Of a stretch of 64,000 bases of DNA, positions 12,601 to 24,985 are shown one piece after another. The stretch comes from Stichopus chloronotus (Eukaryota; Echinodermata; Holothuroidea; Aspidochirotida; Stichopodidae). The position numbers were made by a program, and so were the translations under genes. The DNA lies in assembly GCA_021234535.1 (NCBI GenBank), contig CM037840.1:19160302-19224301 (forward strand). The letters run 5' to 3'. The notes beneath the pieces were generated by a model, which worked only from the letters and a program-made list of their open reading frames with translations, had not been told where the DNA came from and made no database searches. Position 1 is the stretch's first letter; each line of letters begins with the position of its first letter.

Positions 12601-13280
12601 CTAATTCTCACCTACAAAATAAATACTGTAATAACTTCTCTAATATCTCAAGTTCAAGCAAACTTCTTTCATCTTGAATATGGTTTCATGTATGCAACTC
12701 TTCTCTACTCTCTGCCACTTATACTTTATTTTGATAGCTTTCCATGTTGTTCAATTCATGCAATCCCACTATTTACAGTTGACAGAAGAATCAAAATAAT
12801 ATAACCTTAAAAGCTGCTTTCAATTCTGAAGCATTAGCCAGTTGTAAACCACAAAACGTTCTGTAAAAGTCTCTATAGTGCTGTTGAAATGATACACTTT
12901 TAAGACTTACGTGACTAACATTCACTTTATTCTGACCTGTACTGCCTAATTATTGTCAAAAATTTAAAGTTTTTTTTTTCCCTCAGTCGGTATAGAGCAA
13001 AAATTCCAAAGCTTAGTGTCCATTCCCTTTCAACTTTTATTTGCCACTATTGGAAAGTAGTATTACTATTTACCGTGAAAAATGCAAATGTCACCCCATG
13101 TTTTCTACAGATAGGACACTTTTAAAAATTCAAGTGCAGCATAGTCAATTATACAACCTGAAATCATACAGCAATGCTGAAATCAGTAACATTTTAAGAA
13201 TTACTTTTATTGTTCATTCAATTTAATGACTTGCCCAGTACCTGTAAGGTTTACATTATACATCCAGTGCTTGTTGCAAT
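12601..13280. other. No gene seen
   Basis: AT-rich; a T run near 12970. Nothing recognised. Confidence 0.4.
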
Positions 13281-13594
13281 ACATAGAGATGATACAGTGG
13301 TTTCTAAATAGTTACTTCCGAAATAACTGGTGAATAAATCCATCCAAACAAGTACCCTAAATATGCCATCCTCGTTCAATCCTTACCAAAAAGAGAAATA
13401 AACCACTATTTTTGTAAATAAATTTTCCGTAGTTTTTACTCATTACCAATATTTTCAAGTGATGTAAAAAAGAAAACATTGTTAGCAAATGTTTTCCGAA
13501 GATTGTACTTATACCAACTTTACTACATACAATGTCAATTAAAAAACATAAGCTTAGGCCTGTCTAGCACCATCTGCAAAGAGAAAGCACACAT
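13281..13594 (+). repeat. Family C, copy 2, left half (interrupted)
   Basis: Matches 25785-26060: 'gtggtttc(c)taaatagttac', 'aataactggtgaataaatcc', 'caatgtcaattaaaaa', 'cataagcttaggcctg'. The match breaks at the insertion beginning at 13595 and resumes at 15316 ('acacatatcacaaccca'). Confidence 0.75.
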
Positions 13595-15315
13595 CAGGCC
13601 TTTTGTTTTAAGGCGCGCGATCGCGCGCACGCGCCTTGACGCGCCTAAAGTCGATTTGAGACGCGTTATTATTCACGCGCCTTGGATAGGCAAAACGCTC
13701 GCCTCATGTCACAGGCAGGCTTAACGTAACGATAATACTGTGAAACTAATTGGAGAAAATGACGAAATGACACGGAAGTAAAATATTAAGTCTACCAAAT
13801 GTCATTAATATCATAGACTTCATCAAAGTACAGACTGTTCGTATTTATACAATCACATTCGCAATATATCAGGTCCCCGTTCTTGCGAGTGTGACATGAC
13901 AGTTGCATCGGGATGCACGCCTACACTGTACAAAAACAGTTGACCATCTAATAAGAGGTTCAATAACCTAAGCTATACCAGTATTCCTCGCTCCGTTAAC
14001 GCCTCGAGTATACCAAAACAGCAAAATAAAAAACACTTTCATTATCGGTTAAACCTGTCACTATTATGCAAATAAACACTGTGCCATGTGTGAAGTAGTA
14101 ACATAAGAATACTGACACTGAAAATAATCATAAAAAGGTACAGATCGAAACATGTCATTGCATTTAGTTTGAACTAAAATGGTGCTCTTACGAAGTTACG
14201 TAGATTCTGACAGATTGAAAAGTGCCCGGATGTCACGTCTACACCCAGGCTAGCTACGTTAGCCTATGTATACAGTACTACATGCCCTGAGCACTCATGG
14301 CTCTGCGTGCAGGCCTTGGGGCGGGCTGTAGTACGTACAGTACATACAGTATGCGGCATGCTTACTTTTCACACGTGCATGTAGCGGCAGAATATATGAA
14401 GCTTGTCAGTGAAAGTTTTCGCGGTATGTAGTAGCCTACACTGTGACACACGAGGATAAAAGCAAATCTCGCAAGAACGTCGTCGTTTGTTTACATGATA
14501 ATCCTTGCAAGCACTAGACAGCTAGAAACGTTTCACGAACTGTAGAGCAAAAAAATACATTTGTCACATTCCCAAAAAGAGAACACTGCCGGTTCAACAT
14601 AACCATATCCTGTCCATCAGTGATTGTATGCTGTATGAATATTGACTAATTGTAAATTGAAACGTAAAAACAAATATTGGACCGGCTTTAATTACTGCAA
14701 GCGTTTTCACACTACACCTGTAGAGCTGAGACCTAGTCACGGATTGGTTGGTTTATTTATCAATGATTCAATTGTGCAGAACAGAATGTGCGTACGGTAG
14801 CCTCTATTGACTCAGGTAAAAAAGTGCATTGTGGCGAAACTAAGATAGTGAACGTAGCAGGGACTGATATAACATACGTACTGGGAGGTGAATACGGGTT
14901 ACTGTATTCTTGTTTTTTTTTGTTGAACCTGCTGGAGACTATGTGAACTATTAATAGATTTGGCGGGCTGGAAAAGTTTTGTATGACAATTATCCCACGA
15001 CAGCTGGAAACTTTCAACACAGGAATGAGCGCTATGGGAGTAATGGTTGAGGCCGGTGAGCTGTCAAAAATGTTCGTGATAATTTTGACAACTGATGAAT
15101 GAAAAATTATTTCAGAGAGGGGAAGGGAGGGATACCATTTTTATGTAAACCTGCAGGTTACCGAGGTTGGCGTTGGTCAGGACTTATTAATGCATCATAA
15201 TTCGCCTTTCAGAGCTCTACAAATTCAGCTATTTTTAATTAACAAAATAGCTCGCCTCGCTCAATCTAGGCGAGTCATTTTCTACTCGCCTTCATTTTTC
15301 AAACATAAAGGCCTG
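13595..15315. mobile_element. hAT-like non-autonomous DNA transposon (1.72 kb) inserted in family C
   Basis: Inverted termini: left CAGGCCTTTTGTTTTAAGG; right, reverse-complemented, CAGGCCTTTATGTTTGAAA, each followed within ~12 bases by AAGGCG. Flanks are an identical ACACAT at 13589-13594 and 15316-15321. An uninterrupted family C copy at 26040-26120 supports the insertion. CAGG ends resemble hAT elements, but those normally duplicate 8 bp; only 6 match here. No transposase frame. The left subterminal region is a run of GCGC/CGCG. Confidence 0.75.
13611..13682. other. CpG-rich palindromic subterminal block
   Basis: 'ggcgcgcgatcgcgcgc' is close to a perfect palindrome around GATC and is followed by repeated acGCGCC motifs ('acgcgccttg', 'gacgcgcc', 'cacgcgcc'). 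It is sharply GC-rich in an AT-rich window and lies just inside the left end of the 13595-15315 element, where transposase-binding motifs would be expected. Confidence 0.6.
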
Positions 15316-15475
15316 ACACATATCACAACCCATAGAAATACAAATATGAAGTTATAAACATGTATATCTATTATCAAAACCCTTCACGATGCCAACAAGC
15401 TACATCAAACATTTAATCTAAACATTTTTAAGTGAGTAGGATCAATGAACAAAACAAATCATGATTAACTTGTTG
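15316..15475 (+). repeat. Family C, copy 2, right half
   Basis: Continues the copy from 13594: 'catatcacaaccca(t/c)agaaataca', 'taaacatttt(t)aa', 'gtaggatcaatgaac'. Similarity to 26098-26235 stops after this last phrase in both copies, which probably marks the family C boundary. Confidence 0.7.
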
Positions 15476-15899
15476 TTATTTACGCGAGATCGTGCAATGT
15501 AATAAGCAATTAGCCCTGCAGCAGTTGTGTTGAGGCGTGGTTAGTCCTCATTCAGCAGTCTATGCACTGAATTTCCTGCATTGTACAAAAGCATTAAAAG
15601 CTCCACGAAAATTAGCAACCAGTACCTAGCACCACGAAAATTAATCGAGTTCAGGTAGTATCAAATTCCAGTCATTTATGTTTTATATATTACTTCAAGT
15701 TCTCAACTTTCTTTTTTAAATCGGAAATTTGCAGTCTTCTTCTTAAAAATCAGAAATTCACATTTGGGAGATTTTGAAAAAAAAAATCGGAATTCCAACA
15801 AATATTTCATAGATTTCACAAGCCTGCTATGTAAACATCTTACTCAAAACAGATTACAGCATATATGTATGATTTGTGGACTGTTACAGGAGAACTGAC
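15476..15899. other. No gene seen (possible intron 3' of the exon candidate)
   Basis: AT-rich; if the exon at 15900-16045 is real, this is the start of its downstream intron on the minus strand. Confidence 0.3.
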
Positions 15900-16045
15900 C
15901 TTTGAAGTCCTCTAAGGTAATGGAGACCTCAGGAAGAGCAGAGAGGGGCACTGGCAGTTTGGATTTTGAATGTTGTGATGGATATGTTTGGTTCAAGTCA
16001 GCAGTGGTGAAGCTTTCAGTGAGCCCTAGCTCAGCTCCTCTATTC
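15900..16045 (-). CDS. Putative internal coding exon (146 bp), product unknown
   Basis: On the minus strand a long pyrimidine-rich tract ending TTCTTTTAG (16054-16046) is an excellent splice acceptor. The segment then reads open to AAAG|GTCAGT, a reasonable donor (intron bases 15899 downwards). The exon begins with the last base of a split codon and ends with the first base of another, so it would encode about 48 whole codons. The peptide is rich in Ser, Thr, Pro and Leu (for example GAELGLTESFTTADL and LPVPLSALPEVSITLEDF) and looks like a disordered linker; no domain is recognisable. Base composition is clearly less AT-rich than the flanks. No neighbouring exon could be assigned. It could be a chance open frame, but having both splice signals in register makes it the best coding candidate in the window. 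Confidence 0.4.
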
Positions 16046-16530
16046 CTAAAAGAACAAAAAAAGAAAGAACATAAAAAAGATAAAGAAATCAAAACATATA
16101 ACTGAAAGAAGAACAGAGATATATTCAGCCACATTAGATGAACAGTAGGAATTGAATGTGCAATCTGAACTCTGTAAAAACTAAAGTAAAACATATTTTA
16201 ATGAATTAATGTTTACATTTTGGTGACATTGCCTAGAGTCAGATTCAACCAAAAGGAAATTCACCTCACTCTTCACATAATTTCCAGTTGTAAGATTCTT
16301 CATTACTGTTAAAAAAAAGAAGCATGATATGGAAAAAAGTGTATGATAAAATAGAAATTTATACATGTCACATGGTTAGGTTATTTATTAGTGACTCACC
16401 TATCACGACATAAGAACTGCACTGCATTGTTCTCTGCATAGAGGACTGACAACGTTTAAACATCACCTAAAACACACTCTGGAGGTAACACGAAACAACC
16501 TATGGCACACAAATTGTATGACACCATGGC
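16046..16530. other. No gene seen (possible upstream intron)
   Basis: Contains the polypyrimidine tract serving the candidate exon (minus strand). Otherwise AT-rich DNA. Confidence 0.35.
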
Positions 16531-16539
16531 AACCCTGAT

Positions 16540-17245
16540 GTTACTCACTAATGGTATAAAGCCATACTCAACCCTACTATGGCTCATTTATGGTATGACC
16601 CCCATGCTCAACCATGTTGAAACCCACTAGTGGTACTAGTGTCCTTTCTGTAAATTTAATGTTTACAATACACTAGAAAAAAAAAATTGTATTGAAATAT
16701 GAGGCCATACCCGTGATATAGCTGACCAATGGTATGAGGCCATACTCAGTCCTGCTAATTATGGCTCACTTATGGTATTAAGTCATACTCAATCCTGTTA
16801 TGGCTCACTAATGGTATGAAGCCAGGCTCAACCCTGTTATGGCTCAATAATGGTATGAAGCCATACTTAACTTTGCTGTGGTTCATTAAAGGTAGAAAAC
16901 CCTGGTCAACCTCATTATGGCTCATTAAAGAAGTTGTGTTCAACCCTGTCATGAAAAAGTAACAGTATGAAAGTATGCCCAACGCTATTATGCTTCACTA
17001 ACGATGAGCCATGGTCAATCCTGTTGTGGAACACTATAATGATATGAAGCCATATCAACCCTGCTATGAAATACTAACGGTATGAGACCATAATGCAGCC
17101 TTGTTATGGCTTACTAATGGTATGAAGCAATACTCAATCCTATCATGGTTCACTTTTCTTGACTGTGTGAAGCCATATTATTGTATGAAATCATGCTCAA
17201 CCCCGGCTACTGTTCACTTATGGTAAAAAGCCATGCTGACCAGTT
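16540..17245 (+). repeat. Degenerate 39-bp minisatellite, roughly 16 units
   Basis: Unit: 'tcactaatggtatgaagcca' then 'tactcaaccctgttatggc'. Best-preserved units lie at about 16720-16870; the array is interrupted by unrelated DNA around 16640-16710. Because 39 is a multiple of three, the minus strand shows a 13-residue repeat (SHNRVE.GFIPL-like) over 16770-16982; this is a consequence of the unit length. Confidence 0.85.
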
Positions 17246-18060
17246 AGGCTGTGACAGATAAATAAGGAGTGAAGACTGTGAACCACATGTATTTAAGTTA
17301 CATGCTCAGTCTACATATAATCAAACTTTGCAACTTATCAGGTAAAAGGATTGTCTCCATGCCACTGTGCAATGTACAATGAATCCTAAAAGCTAATGGG
17401 TTTTGCAGATTATAATCATGCCACCTAATTATTCAAACACAATGTCAAATCTTCAGTTCGTCCATTCTAAGGAGCCGTTAAGTAATGTCAAGAAATAAGA
17501 GAGAAAAAATATACAAAAATGGCAGATCTTTGATAAATTCTCACATTTCATATAAACCTCTTTTCTTACAGTGCAGTACAACCTTGGCCTACATCCTTTT
17601 AAGTTAATTAAGCATAATGACCTACTTAGTACCTTCCTTACTGGCTAAAAGTAGGTTTAAGTACATTAACTGTCATTGTGGTATCTCAATGCATTTATAA
17701 TGTTTTCCTTTGGTTTATTGTTAGTGAGCACAAGTACATGCTCTGATTAGTTATGAATGCATAATAAAGTCATATTGAACTATTCCAACATACAAGGGAG
17801 GGAGTAAAAGTGGCAGGTTTAAAGATAATCAAAAGGTGCAAATAAGTAACAAAGCAAGAATTAAGTAATAAAGCAAGAATGAAGAATAATCACAGATGTT
17901 AAGACACTACCTTTCTGCTTCTAAAAGAGTAAAATTCCAAATTTTTGTTTTTCCATTTGTAAGTAAGGTGACTTTCTAGTGCATGATTGTGAGCCTACAC
18001 AACCAGTCAATTATATCAGGGATTTTCTCACATAGTTCTCTCATTGTGGCCTGAAAAGGT
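17246..18060. other. No gene seen
   Basis: AT-rich; a small AAGCAAGAATTAAGTAATA duplication around 17850-17885. Confidence 0.4.
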
Positions 18061-18065
18061 AGGAC

Positions 18066-18178
18066 AATGCAAATGCTTGAAAACATCTCAGTGTGACAAA
18101 AGCTTGATCAGAAAACAAGGTAATGCAAAAGTTTGAAAAACATCTCAGAGTGACAAAAGCTTGACCAGAAAACACGCA
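18066..18178 (+). repeat. Tandem duplication, 57-bp unit, two copies
   Basis: 'aatgcaaatgcttgaaaaca' at 18066 is repeated from 18123 with few changes. Shared inner phrases are 'catctcag(t/a)gtgacaaaag' and 'cttga(t/c)cagaaaacaag'. Confidence 0.85.
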
Positions 18179-19160
18179 TTGATACTGCTGTTACTTGTTC
18201 GATGACATCATATGAACAAGATAATACTACACAGACTTCTGTAGTTAAAACACATTTAGTGTCTTATGAAAACTAATTTATAGAAAGGATCGGTACAACC
18301 TTATGTAAAACCTAAAAAGCTATGCAACATATACACATCATTCTTAAAATCAGTTCACACTGCCAGTAAATAGTAATACTATGATCACTCACACAGGTGT
18401 GTGCTGCTGTCACTCATGAGTGCTACAGGCAGAGCCTCACATGACCAACTGACGACAATCTCCTCCTCCTGTACCTACAGCGTGGGCATTGCCCCACTTT
18501 ATTAATGCAAGTGCTGGAAACAGCATGCTACTGCTAATTTTCAGCTGGAACATACTATGGAAGAAACTACAGTATGCATGGCAGAAACCACACGAATGTA
18601 AGTAAAAAGAAAGGGTAGCGTTTAACTCTTTGTGCAATTTCACGAATGTCCTTTTTGGTACAGCACACCATGCCATACCCTGCACATAATTCAAAGCCTT
18701 TCCATTTTGGGGAGAATATCGTGAACAAACTATTTAGGTCATTTAGATGTTACAAAATTTGGCAAACATTGACAGTTACATGTATGGCGAAAGCCATGCA
18801 CATAGGTACAAGTATATAGGCCTATACATAGAGGTAAAAATCGCACACATAATGTTGCGTACAGGTTTAGTATCATAAGGCAGCCATTGTCCCGCTATAG
18901 GGTAAATGATGTACTGGTTTATCCAATCAGTCGAATAAACATTATGTAAAACATGTTGATAAAAAGCTTTGAGGAAAATAATAAATAAATTTATAGCCAT
19001 CTATCCAAGGGCATGGTGGTTTTTTATTTCAGTTGAATGTGGTATGTAGGTTAGAAAAACAAAGTCCAAGAACAGTGAATGAAACTTCAACATTCCTTTT
19101 CTAGTAATTATTTTCAGGCCGCTTGATTTCTCACTTGGCTTATTTCAACTCCTGATGAGC
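18179..19160. other. No gene seen
   Basis: Unique-looking DNA; short minus-strand frames (18437-18694, 18776-19000) lack supporting features. Confidence 0.4.
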
Positions 19161-19164
19161 TATG

Positions 19165-19271
19165 ACAGCAGGTTTTATGATGCAGCTGGGCTGCTGGGGT
19201 GAACTTTGTCTAAAAGAACTACAAATACAGGTTTTATGACTGCATCTGGGCTCTTGGGGGTGAATTTTGTC
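19165..19271 (+). repeat. Tandem duplication, ~59-bp unit, two copies
   Basis: 'ggttttatga' starts at 19171 and 19230, each followed by 'tgca(g/t)ctgggct', 'tgggg(g)tgaa(c/t)tttgtc'. Confidence 0.75.
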
Positions 19272-19806
19272 GTTGAACAAGCTTTGATAGCTTCTTTCAT
19301 CTCAATTAAAAGCTAAATTCAGGAAACATACTGTAAAACTGTCAACCAATTAAGTGCAGTTGAAAAGAATCCCCCTTTTGTAAGTGTCAAGAAATCATCC
19401 ATGTTTAATCAAACAAAGGCAAATATCCTGAAAGAGATGATTTGTGGTTAAAATGGAGCAACCTATTAAAGAAGCACACCATAAAGTGAGACAATGTATA
19501 CATTTGACTGCAGACCCACACAACCAGGATAGCTTTATTCATACAACCTTTACCTTTCTTTAAAAGATCTTTGTAACAAATGACATGACTTCAAACACAC
19601 TGTGAGAGCATGGGAACATAAATAAGGCACATATTCCAAAACAAAAAAGAAAAAAGCTTAGTATTTAATTGAGACACCACATTATTTTACCAAGAATGAC
19701 AAATGAAAGCAACATAATTACCACATGGTCACTTTCATCAGTCCAGCATAGATGGCAACACATACATGTCAAAATTGTTTGAAAGACCATACTGAGTTTT
19801 TCACGA
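19272..19806. other. No gene seen
   Basis: AT-rich unique-looking DNA. Confidence 0.4.
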
Positions 19807-20388
19807 CTTATGATATTCTGAAAACGAAACAAAACGAAACGAAATAGCCTCACCCTGAAAGCACGATCTGTTTAATATGTAGAAAACTAAGGAATGTATG
19901 AGGAGGACAAACACTCAAAGTACATGCTACACATCGAAGAGATCGTGTTTTCAGGATAAGGCTATTTCGTTTTGTTCCGATCAAACGATTGAATTTTGTC
20001 CTCTCCTTGCAGTCATTAATTTGCTATGTATCAAACAGATCATGTTTTCAGGGTAAGGCTATTTCATTCGTTTCAAAGAATATCAATACCCCACCACACT
20101 AATGATATTTCGCAAAACAGTACAGAAAATCTGTAAACACTTACATTAATTAATTTGCTATACATCAAACGGATCGTGTTTTCAAGGTAAGGCTACTTCA
20201 TTTCATTTCGCAGAATATCCAATACCCCACCATGCTAATGAGATTTTGCAAAACAGCACAGAAAATACATAAATTACTTTGAGCGATTGAAGTTTGTCCT
20301 CCCCTTACAGTCTTTAGTTTGCTATATATCAAACAGATCGTGTTTTCAGGGTAAGGCTATTTTGTTTCGTTTCGCAGAATATCATAAG
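19807..20388. mobile_element. Foldback-like element: inverted ends plus tandem ~100-170-bp units
   Basis: The ends are a perfect 14-bp inverted repeat, CTTATGATATTCTG (19807-19820) and CAGAATATCATAAG (20375-20388). The inverted similarity extends inward about 70 bp ('cgaaacgaaatagcctcacc' against 'gtaaggctatttt'). Inside, the phrase 'gatc(g/a)tgttttcaggg' + 'taaggctattt' occurs in direct orientation at about 19941, 20038, 20170 and 20337. No coding frame. Confidence 0.7.
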
Positions 20389-21295
20389 CCGTTTTCCACA
20401 ACAGATCATCATCATATTACACAAAGTTTTGCTCCAGCCATTCAGTACTTGTGGAAGTCACATCTATTTCTTGGCAGACCCACCAAATATTACCACAAAA
20501 TCAGACCCTAAACTTAGTAAAAGCAGTCACATGATTCATCAACACCATACAGGAAATTGCTTTCAAATTAATTTCATGAAGGACAGCACACTAACAGAGG
20601 AGGTATTAATGGTATTCTCACAGCAGAACTACAATATGCAGGTAGAATGAGTTGCTGAACAGGCATATATACTACATAATAATTTCTATCCTTCTCTTAA
20701 CAATGAGATCACTTTTCAGTGTCATATGCTGGTAACAATTATTTTAAATGAAATGCACAAGAAAATTGTTAAACTTATGGATAAACTTTAACAGACTAAT
20801 CATAGTTGAGTTAATGTTTCCTGCAGCATTTCTACTTTCACTGTCATTCTGACCACTAAAAGCTCTAACCAAACAGAAGACTATACTTCAACAATAATCT
20901 GTAAACTCTGTTGAGGTCAAATTAGCCCAAAACTGACTTCATCAACAAACAATTTGTCCAGGGTAAGCACAACAAATGCTGTAAAATTGTGCCTTTCAAC
21001 TTATTTTTCATATCCTACACCAAGTTAATCTGATGAAACAACAAAGTTAAGTTACAGTGTTTAATAAAGCAGTGTTCAATTAGCTTTGTGTAGTTACAAA
21101 TTTACTAACAAATTTTCATCAAGCCATTTCTCCTTGGCTTCACTAAGGTACACAGTACTAGCACAATTTCACTAAAGTACATGCATCTCCTACATCTTTA
21201 ATACTGTTGCCTGATTAAGGTACACAGTCTAACTTCTACAAGTTCATCAAGCTTAAATTCCTAAGAGTACAGTATATTACGCTAAGTTAGATACA
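20389..21295. other. No gene seen
   Basis: AT-rich; short plus-strand frames near 20287-20650 partly cover the foldback element and look incidental. Confidence 0.4.
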
Positions 21296-21299
21296 TTGA

Positions 21300-22070
21300 A
21301 CAACTGTTACTGCATCTTAGTCTGCTGTTCTTACACAATTAACAGAGTCCATCATTTACCTCACATCTTAGTCTGATATATTTATACAATTAATGGAGTT
21401 CACCATTTACTTTGCATCTTAGTTTAATGTAGTTATACAATTAATGGAGTTTATCAGTTACCTTACATCTTAGTCTGCTGTTCTTACACAATTAACAGAG
21501 TCCATCATTTACCTCACATCTCAGTCTGATATATTTATACAATTAATGGAGTTCACCATTTACTTTGCATCTTAGTTTAATGTAGTTATACAATTAATGG
21601 AGTTTATCAGTTACCTTACATCTTAGTCTGCTGTCAATATAAAATTAATGGAGTCCATCATTTACAGTACATCTTAGCCTGATGTAGTTGTACAATTTAT
21701 TAAGTTCATCATTTACCTTACAACTTTACAACATCATTTACCTTACAACTGTGATGTACTTATAATTTTAATGTAGTCCATCATTAACTTACATTTTAGT
21801 CAATGTAGTATATAATTAATAGAGTTCATCCTTTACGTGTCATCTTAGTCTGATGTACTTATATCATTAATGGAGTTCACCATTTTTACATCTTAGTCTG
21901 ATGTACTTATATCATTAACGCAGTTCACCATTTCCACATCTTAGTCTGATGTAGTTATACAATTAATGGAGTTCATCATTTACCTTACCTCTCAATCTGA
22001 TACACTTGTACAATGAATGCTGTTCATCATTTACCTTCCATATTAGCTTTGTGTAGTTAACAAATAAGTT
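21300..22070 (+). repeat. 51-bp minisatellite, about 15 units, with a 153-bp higher-order repeat
   Basis: Unit: 'acatcttagtctgatgta', 'gttatacaattaatggag', 'ttcatcatttacctt'. The three-unit block starting TCTGCTGTTCTTACAC at 21321 is repeated almost exactly at 21474, a 153-bp (3 x 51) step, so a trimer was duplicated recently. Units become more irregular after about 21700. Confidence 0.9.
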
Positions 22071-23690
22071 ATCACACTTTGCCCCCTTACAGAGTGAATG
22101 AACCAAGTCCATCACATTTCCCCATCCTAACAGTCAACTGACATCTACATGAGAAAACTAGTTAATACTGATTCCACGATTTATACTGTTCTTAAATAAT
22201 AAACAAACTTTTCAATTGCACCTCATCTAATTAAAAGACAAAGGCCCTAATGTGCTGTACAAAATTAAGGAAAGGTAACACAGAAATGAACTATGGAGCA
22301 ACATGGATTAAAATCTAGCAATATTAAATATTTGAAAAGCAAAAGTTGCCAACAATGCAAAGCATATATAGATCAAAAGATAGTGAGACACAAATAATAT
22401 GAACATATATAGATAAAATATACAAAACAGCAGTATCTACTAGATACAGTGCATTAAACTCCCATGCAGAGCGAAGATCACATTACACTAAATTGAGAAT
22501 GTTAAAGAAACTAGCCTGATTTTACCATGCAGAAAAGTATCAGACTATTAGGTATCCATCTCACAACAATGTTATTACGCAGAGTGGTGTCAGGTATCCA
22601 CCACCTCACAACACTGATGTTACTTTCCAGGGTTGGAATTATCTACCACCTCACAACATTGCCAAGTTATCTAGTAGAGGGGGACTTAAACACAGGTGTC
22701 ACAAAATTGCATGCATGGTCACAACCCCAAAAAGCAAACCCACTACAAATCAACTATTCTTAATCAACAAATCAACTCTTCATAAATGCTTGCTCCAAGC
22801 AACTGTCCTAGAGACCAACTCAGGTTTCAGTACAAGACTGTGCAATATTAGTATGACATTTATTGCAAGAACATATCAAGTGATTAAATGATTGCCTGAA
22901 TAGGAAGAGATCCATCATAAATTCAACTTCGCCTCATTACCAGCATCTTTGGAGCATATCCCAAATGGTCTTCAAAAAATAGACTATTACGATAAAAGCA
23001 TTTAGTATGCAAGATCCACGTACTCAGAGCCTACCTTGTGATGCTTACCTATCAGTCACTAACAGTTAAAGTACATGCCCCCGAGTGTTAATTAGTATGA
23101 CTACTACATACTGTACTATCACCACTATTGGTCACTATAACACAACATATGATAAGATGATCAAACAGATCACATTAATAACCAAGTGTAGTGCAATAAA
23201 TCTCAGAACTAGCTTTTAGTAAGACTTAATTTATTACTTAATAAAATTACAACTAATCAGTGCAATATGACAAGACAGTAAAGCAGGAAAAGGAATCATT
23301 GCTGCAATATTTTAAAGTTAAGAATATTCTTGTAATTAAACATCATAAAGGAAACGGGTAATTATACACACCAAGTGCATTTTCAAGATAGTGAGTCAAA
23401 CAAGAAGCAAAATTTCATTTATTTGTTTTTCACATCACACATATTTGCATACATATATATACAATAATTACATCAATTGGAGTAAACTGTTCAGTTATGA
23501 TGTGAAGGAAGTTGAACAAAAAGCCCTCACAGGCTTGACGAAGTGCTCAACTCCCTTGTGCAATAGCAGAGAAAAGAAAGGAAGAAAAGAGACAACAAAA
23601 CTTAAAAAGATACTTAACATCCCACCACCACACCCCAAAGCACCATCATTCCTTCATACATGGCTACGAATTATGGGCCTGCTTTCGCAC
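22071..23690. other. No gene seen; small ~43-bp triplet repeat
   Basis: At 22551-22670 the phrase 'tatc(c/t)a(cca)cctcacaac' occurs three times, 41-45 bp apart. The rest is AT-rich, with an A/G-rich patch near 23570-23620. Confidence 0.5.
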
Positions 23691-23692
23691 AA

Positions 23693-24985
23693 AAAAGTAA
23701 AGTAAAGCAGGGCTCCGGACGGTAGAACGTCAATAAGAACTTAGATACAGTTTACCAAGATTATACCTGAAAGATCTAAAACTAGGACTGTCCATTACTT
23801 TCTTGGGTAGGGTATTCCAAAGATTAATGGCATGATGCCGAAGGCTCAACTGAGAACGGGATATGCAACTTACAGTATGTAGAAGAAGCTGAGGATAACA
23901 TGTGTTGTAACTGTGAATATGAGTGTTAGTTGTGAAAAAGTTTGAGAAGGCATGTGGTAACAGGTTGTGGGTGAAGCAATATGTGAACGAAGCTATTCCT
24001 AGATTGATAATGTCGTTAAGTTTAAGTAAGTTCAACATTTTGAAAAGAGGATCGGTGTGATCACGTGGACCACAGTGACAAATATGTTGAACAGCCCTTT
24101 TCTGTAAAAGAACAAGACTAAAGTATGACTTATTGGTACTAGACCACACAGTACTGCAATAAGTGAAATGTGGATAAACTAAAGTACAAGGTACATAGGA
24201 CACTTCTGGGGAGAAAGTATTTGAGCCTACCAATAATACCGACTCCTTTTGCAACATGGGAGGATAAGTAGAGAATGTGCTCATGCCAGGTTAGTTTGGA
24301 GTCAATAATTAATCCCAAGAATTTTATTTTATTAACTAAGTCAAGTTTGTCGCCATTAATATTTATGTTGAAATTGTGACGATTATTACACTTATAGCCA
24401 TTGAAAACCATAAACTTTGTTTTACTGATATTTACGGAAAGCTTGTTAACCGAAAACCAATTACAGTAATTACTAAGTTCAGTACAAACAGTATTTTCCA
24501 GGCGATCAGGGTCGTCATCAGAAAAGAAAATATTTGTATCATCAGCAAAAAAAACAAGTGAATAATTTTGAGAAACAGATGTTATGTCATTCACATATAT
24601 AACAAAGAGAAGTGGGCCAAGGATTGAACCTTGTGGAACCCCACAGTGAACAGTAGCCAGATCAGAGTCAACACTTTTACAGTGAGTGTACTGTTTCCTG
24701 AAAGTCAAATAACTTTTAAACCAATCGAGTGGGGGACCTCTAATACCGTAGTGGGAGAATTTAGTTACTAAAATACTGTGGTCAACAGTGTCAAACTCTT
24801 TTGACAGGTCTAAAAAAATGCCAATGGAAGTCTGCCTATTTGCAATAGCTTTGTTTAGTTTATCAATAGCATCAATAAGAGCAGTTTCGGTAGAATGACC
24901 TGGACGGAAACCATATTGACAATTAGAGAGCACTTCATGCTTGCTAAAAAAATATTGAAATAACAGTTTAATGTTAAATGTTGAC
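23693..24985 (-). pseudogene. 5'-truncated, frameshifted non-LTR retrotransposon (reverse transcriptase)
   Basis: The minus strand encodes the catalytic half of a LINE reverse transcriptase. The reading starts inside the fingers region (about 24985), with NCQYGFRPGHSTETAL. It continues through motif A (FLDLSKEFDTVDH), GVPQGSILGPLLF, the catalytic box FFADDTN and the following NKLSVNISKTKFMVF region. At about 24180 the frame shifts; the thumb and C-terminal part (LRHHAINLWNTLPKKV) continues in another frame to a TGA at 23730-23732. A short 3' end with repeated TAAAG (minus: CTTTA) lies at about 23693-23707. No endonuclease domain is present. Motifs fit the CR1/Jockey group of LINEs; the exact clade is uncertain. 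The catalytic Asp residues are intact, but truncation and frameshift make it inactive. Confidence 0.93.

Noticed and set aside
16770..16982. 70-codon frame with a 13-residue repeat
   Set aside because: Produced by a 39-bp minisatellite; many units are frame-breaking outside this stretch.
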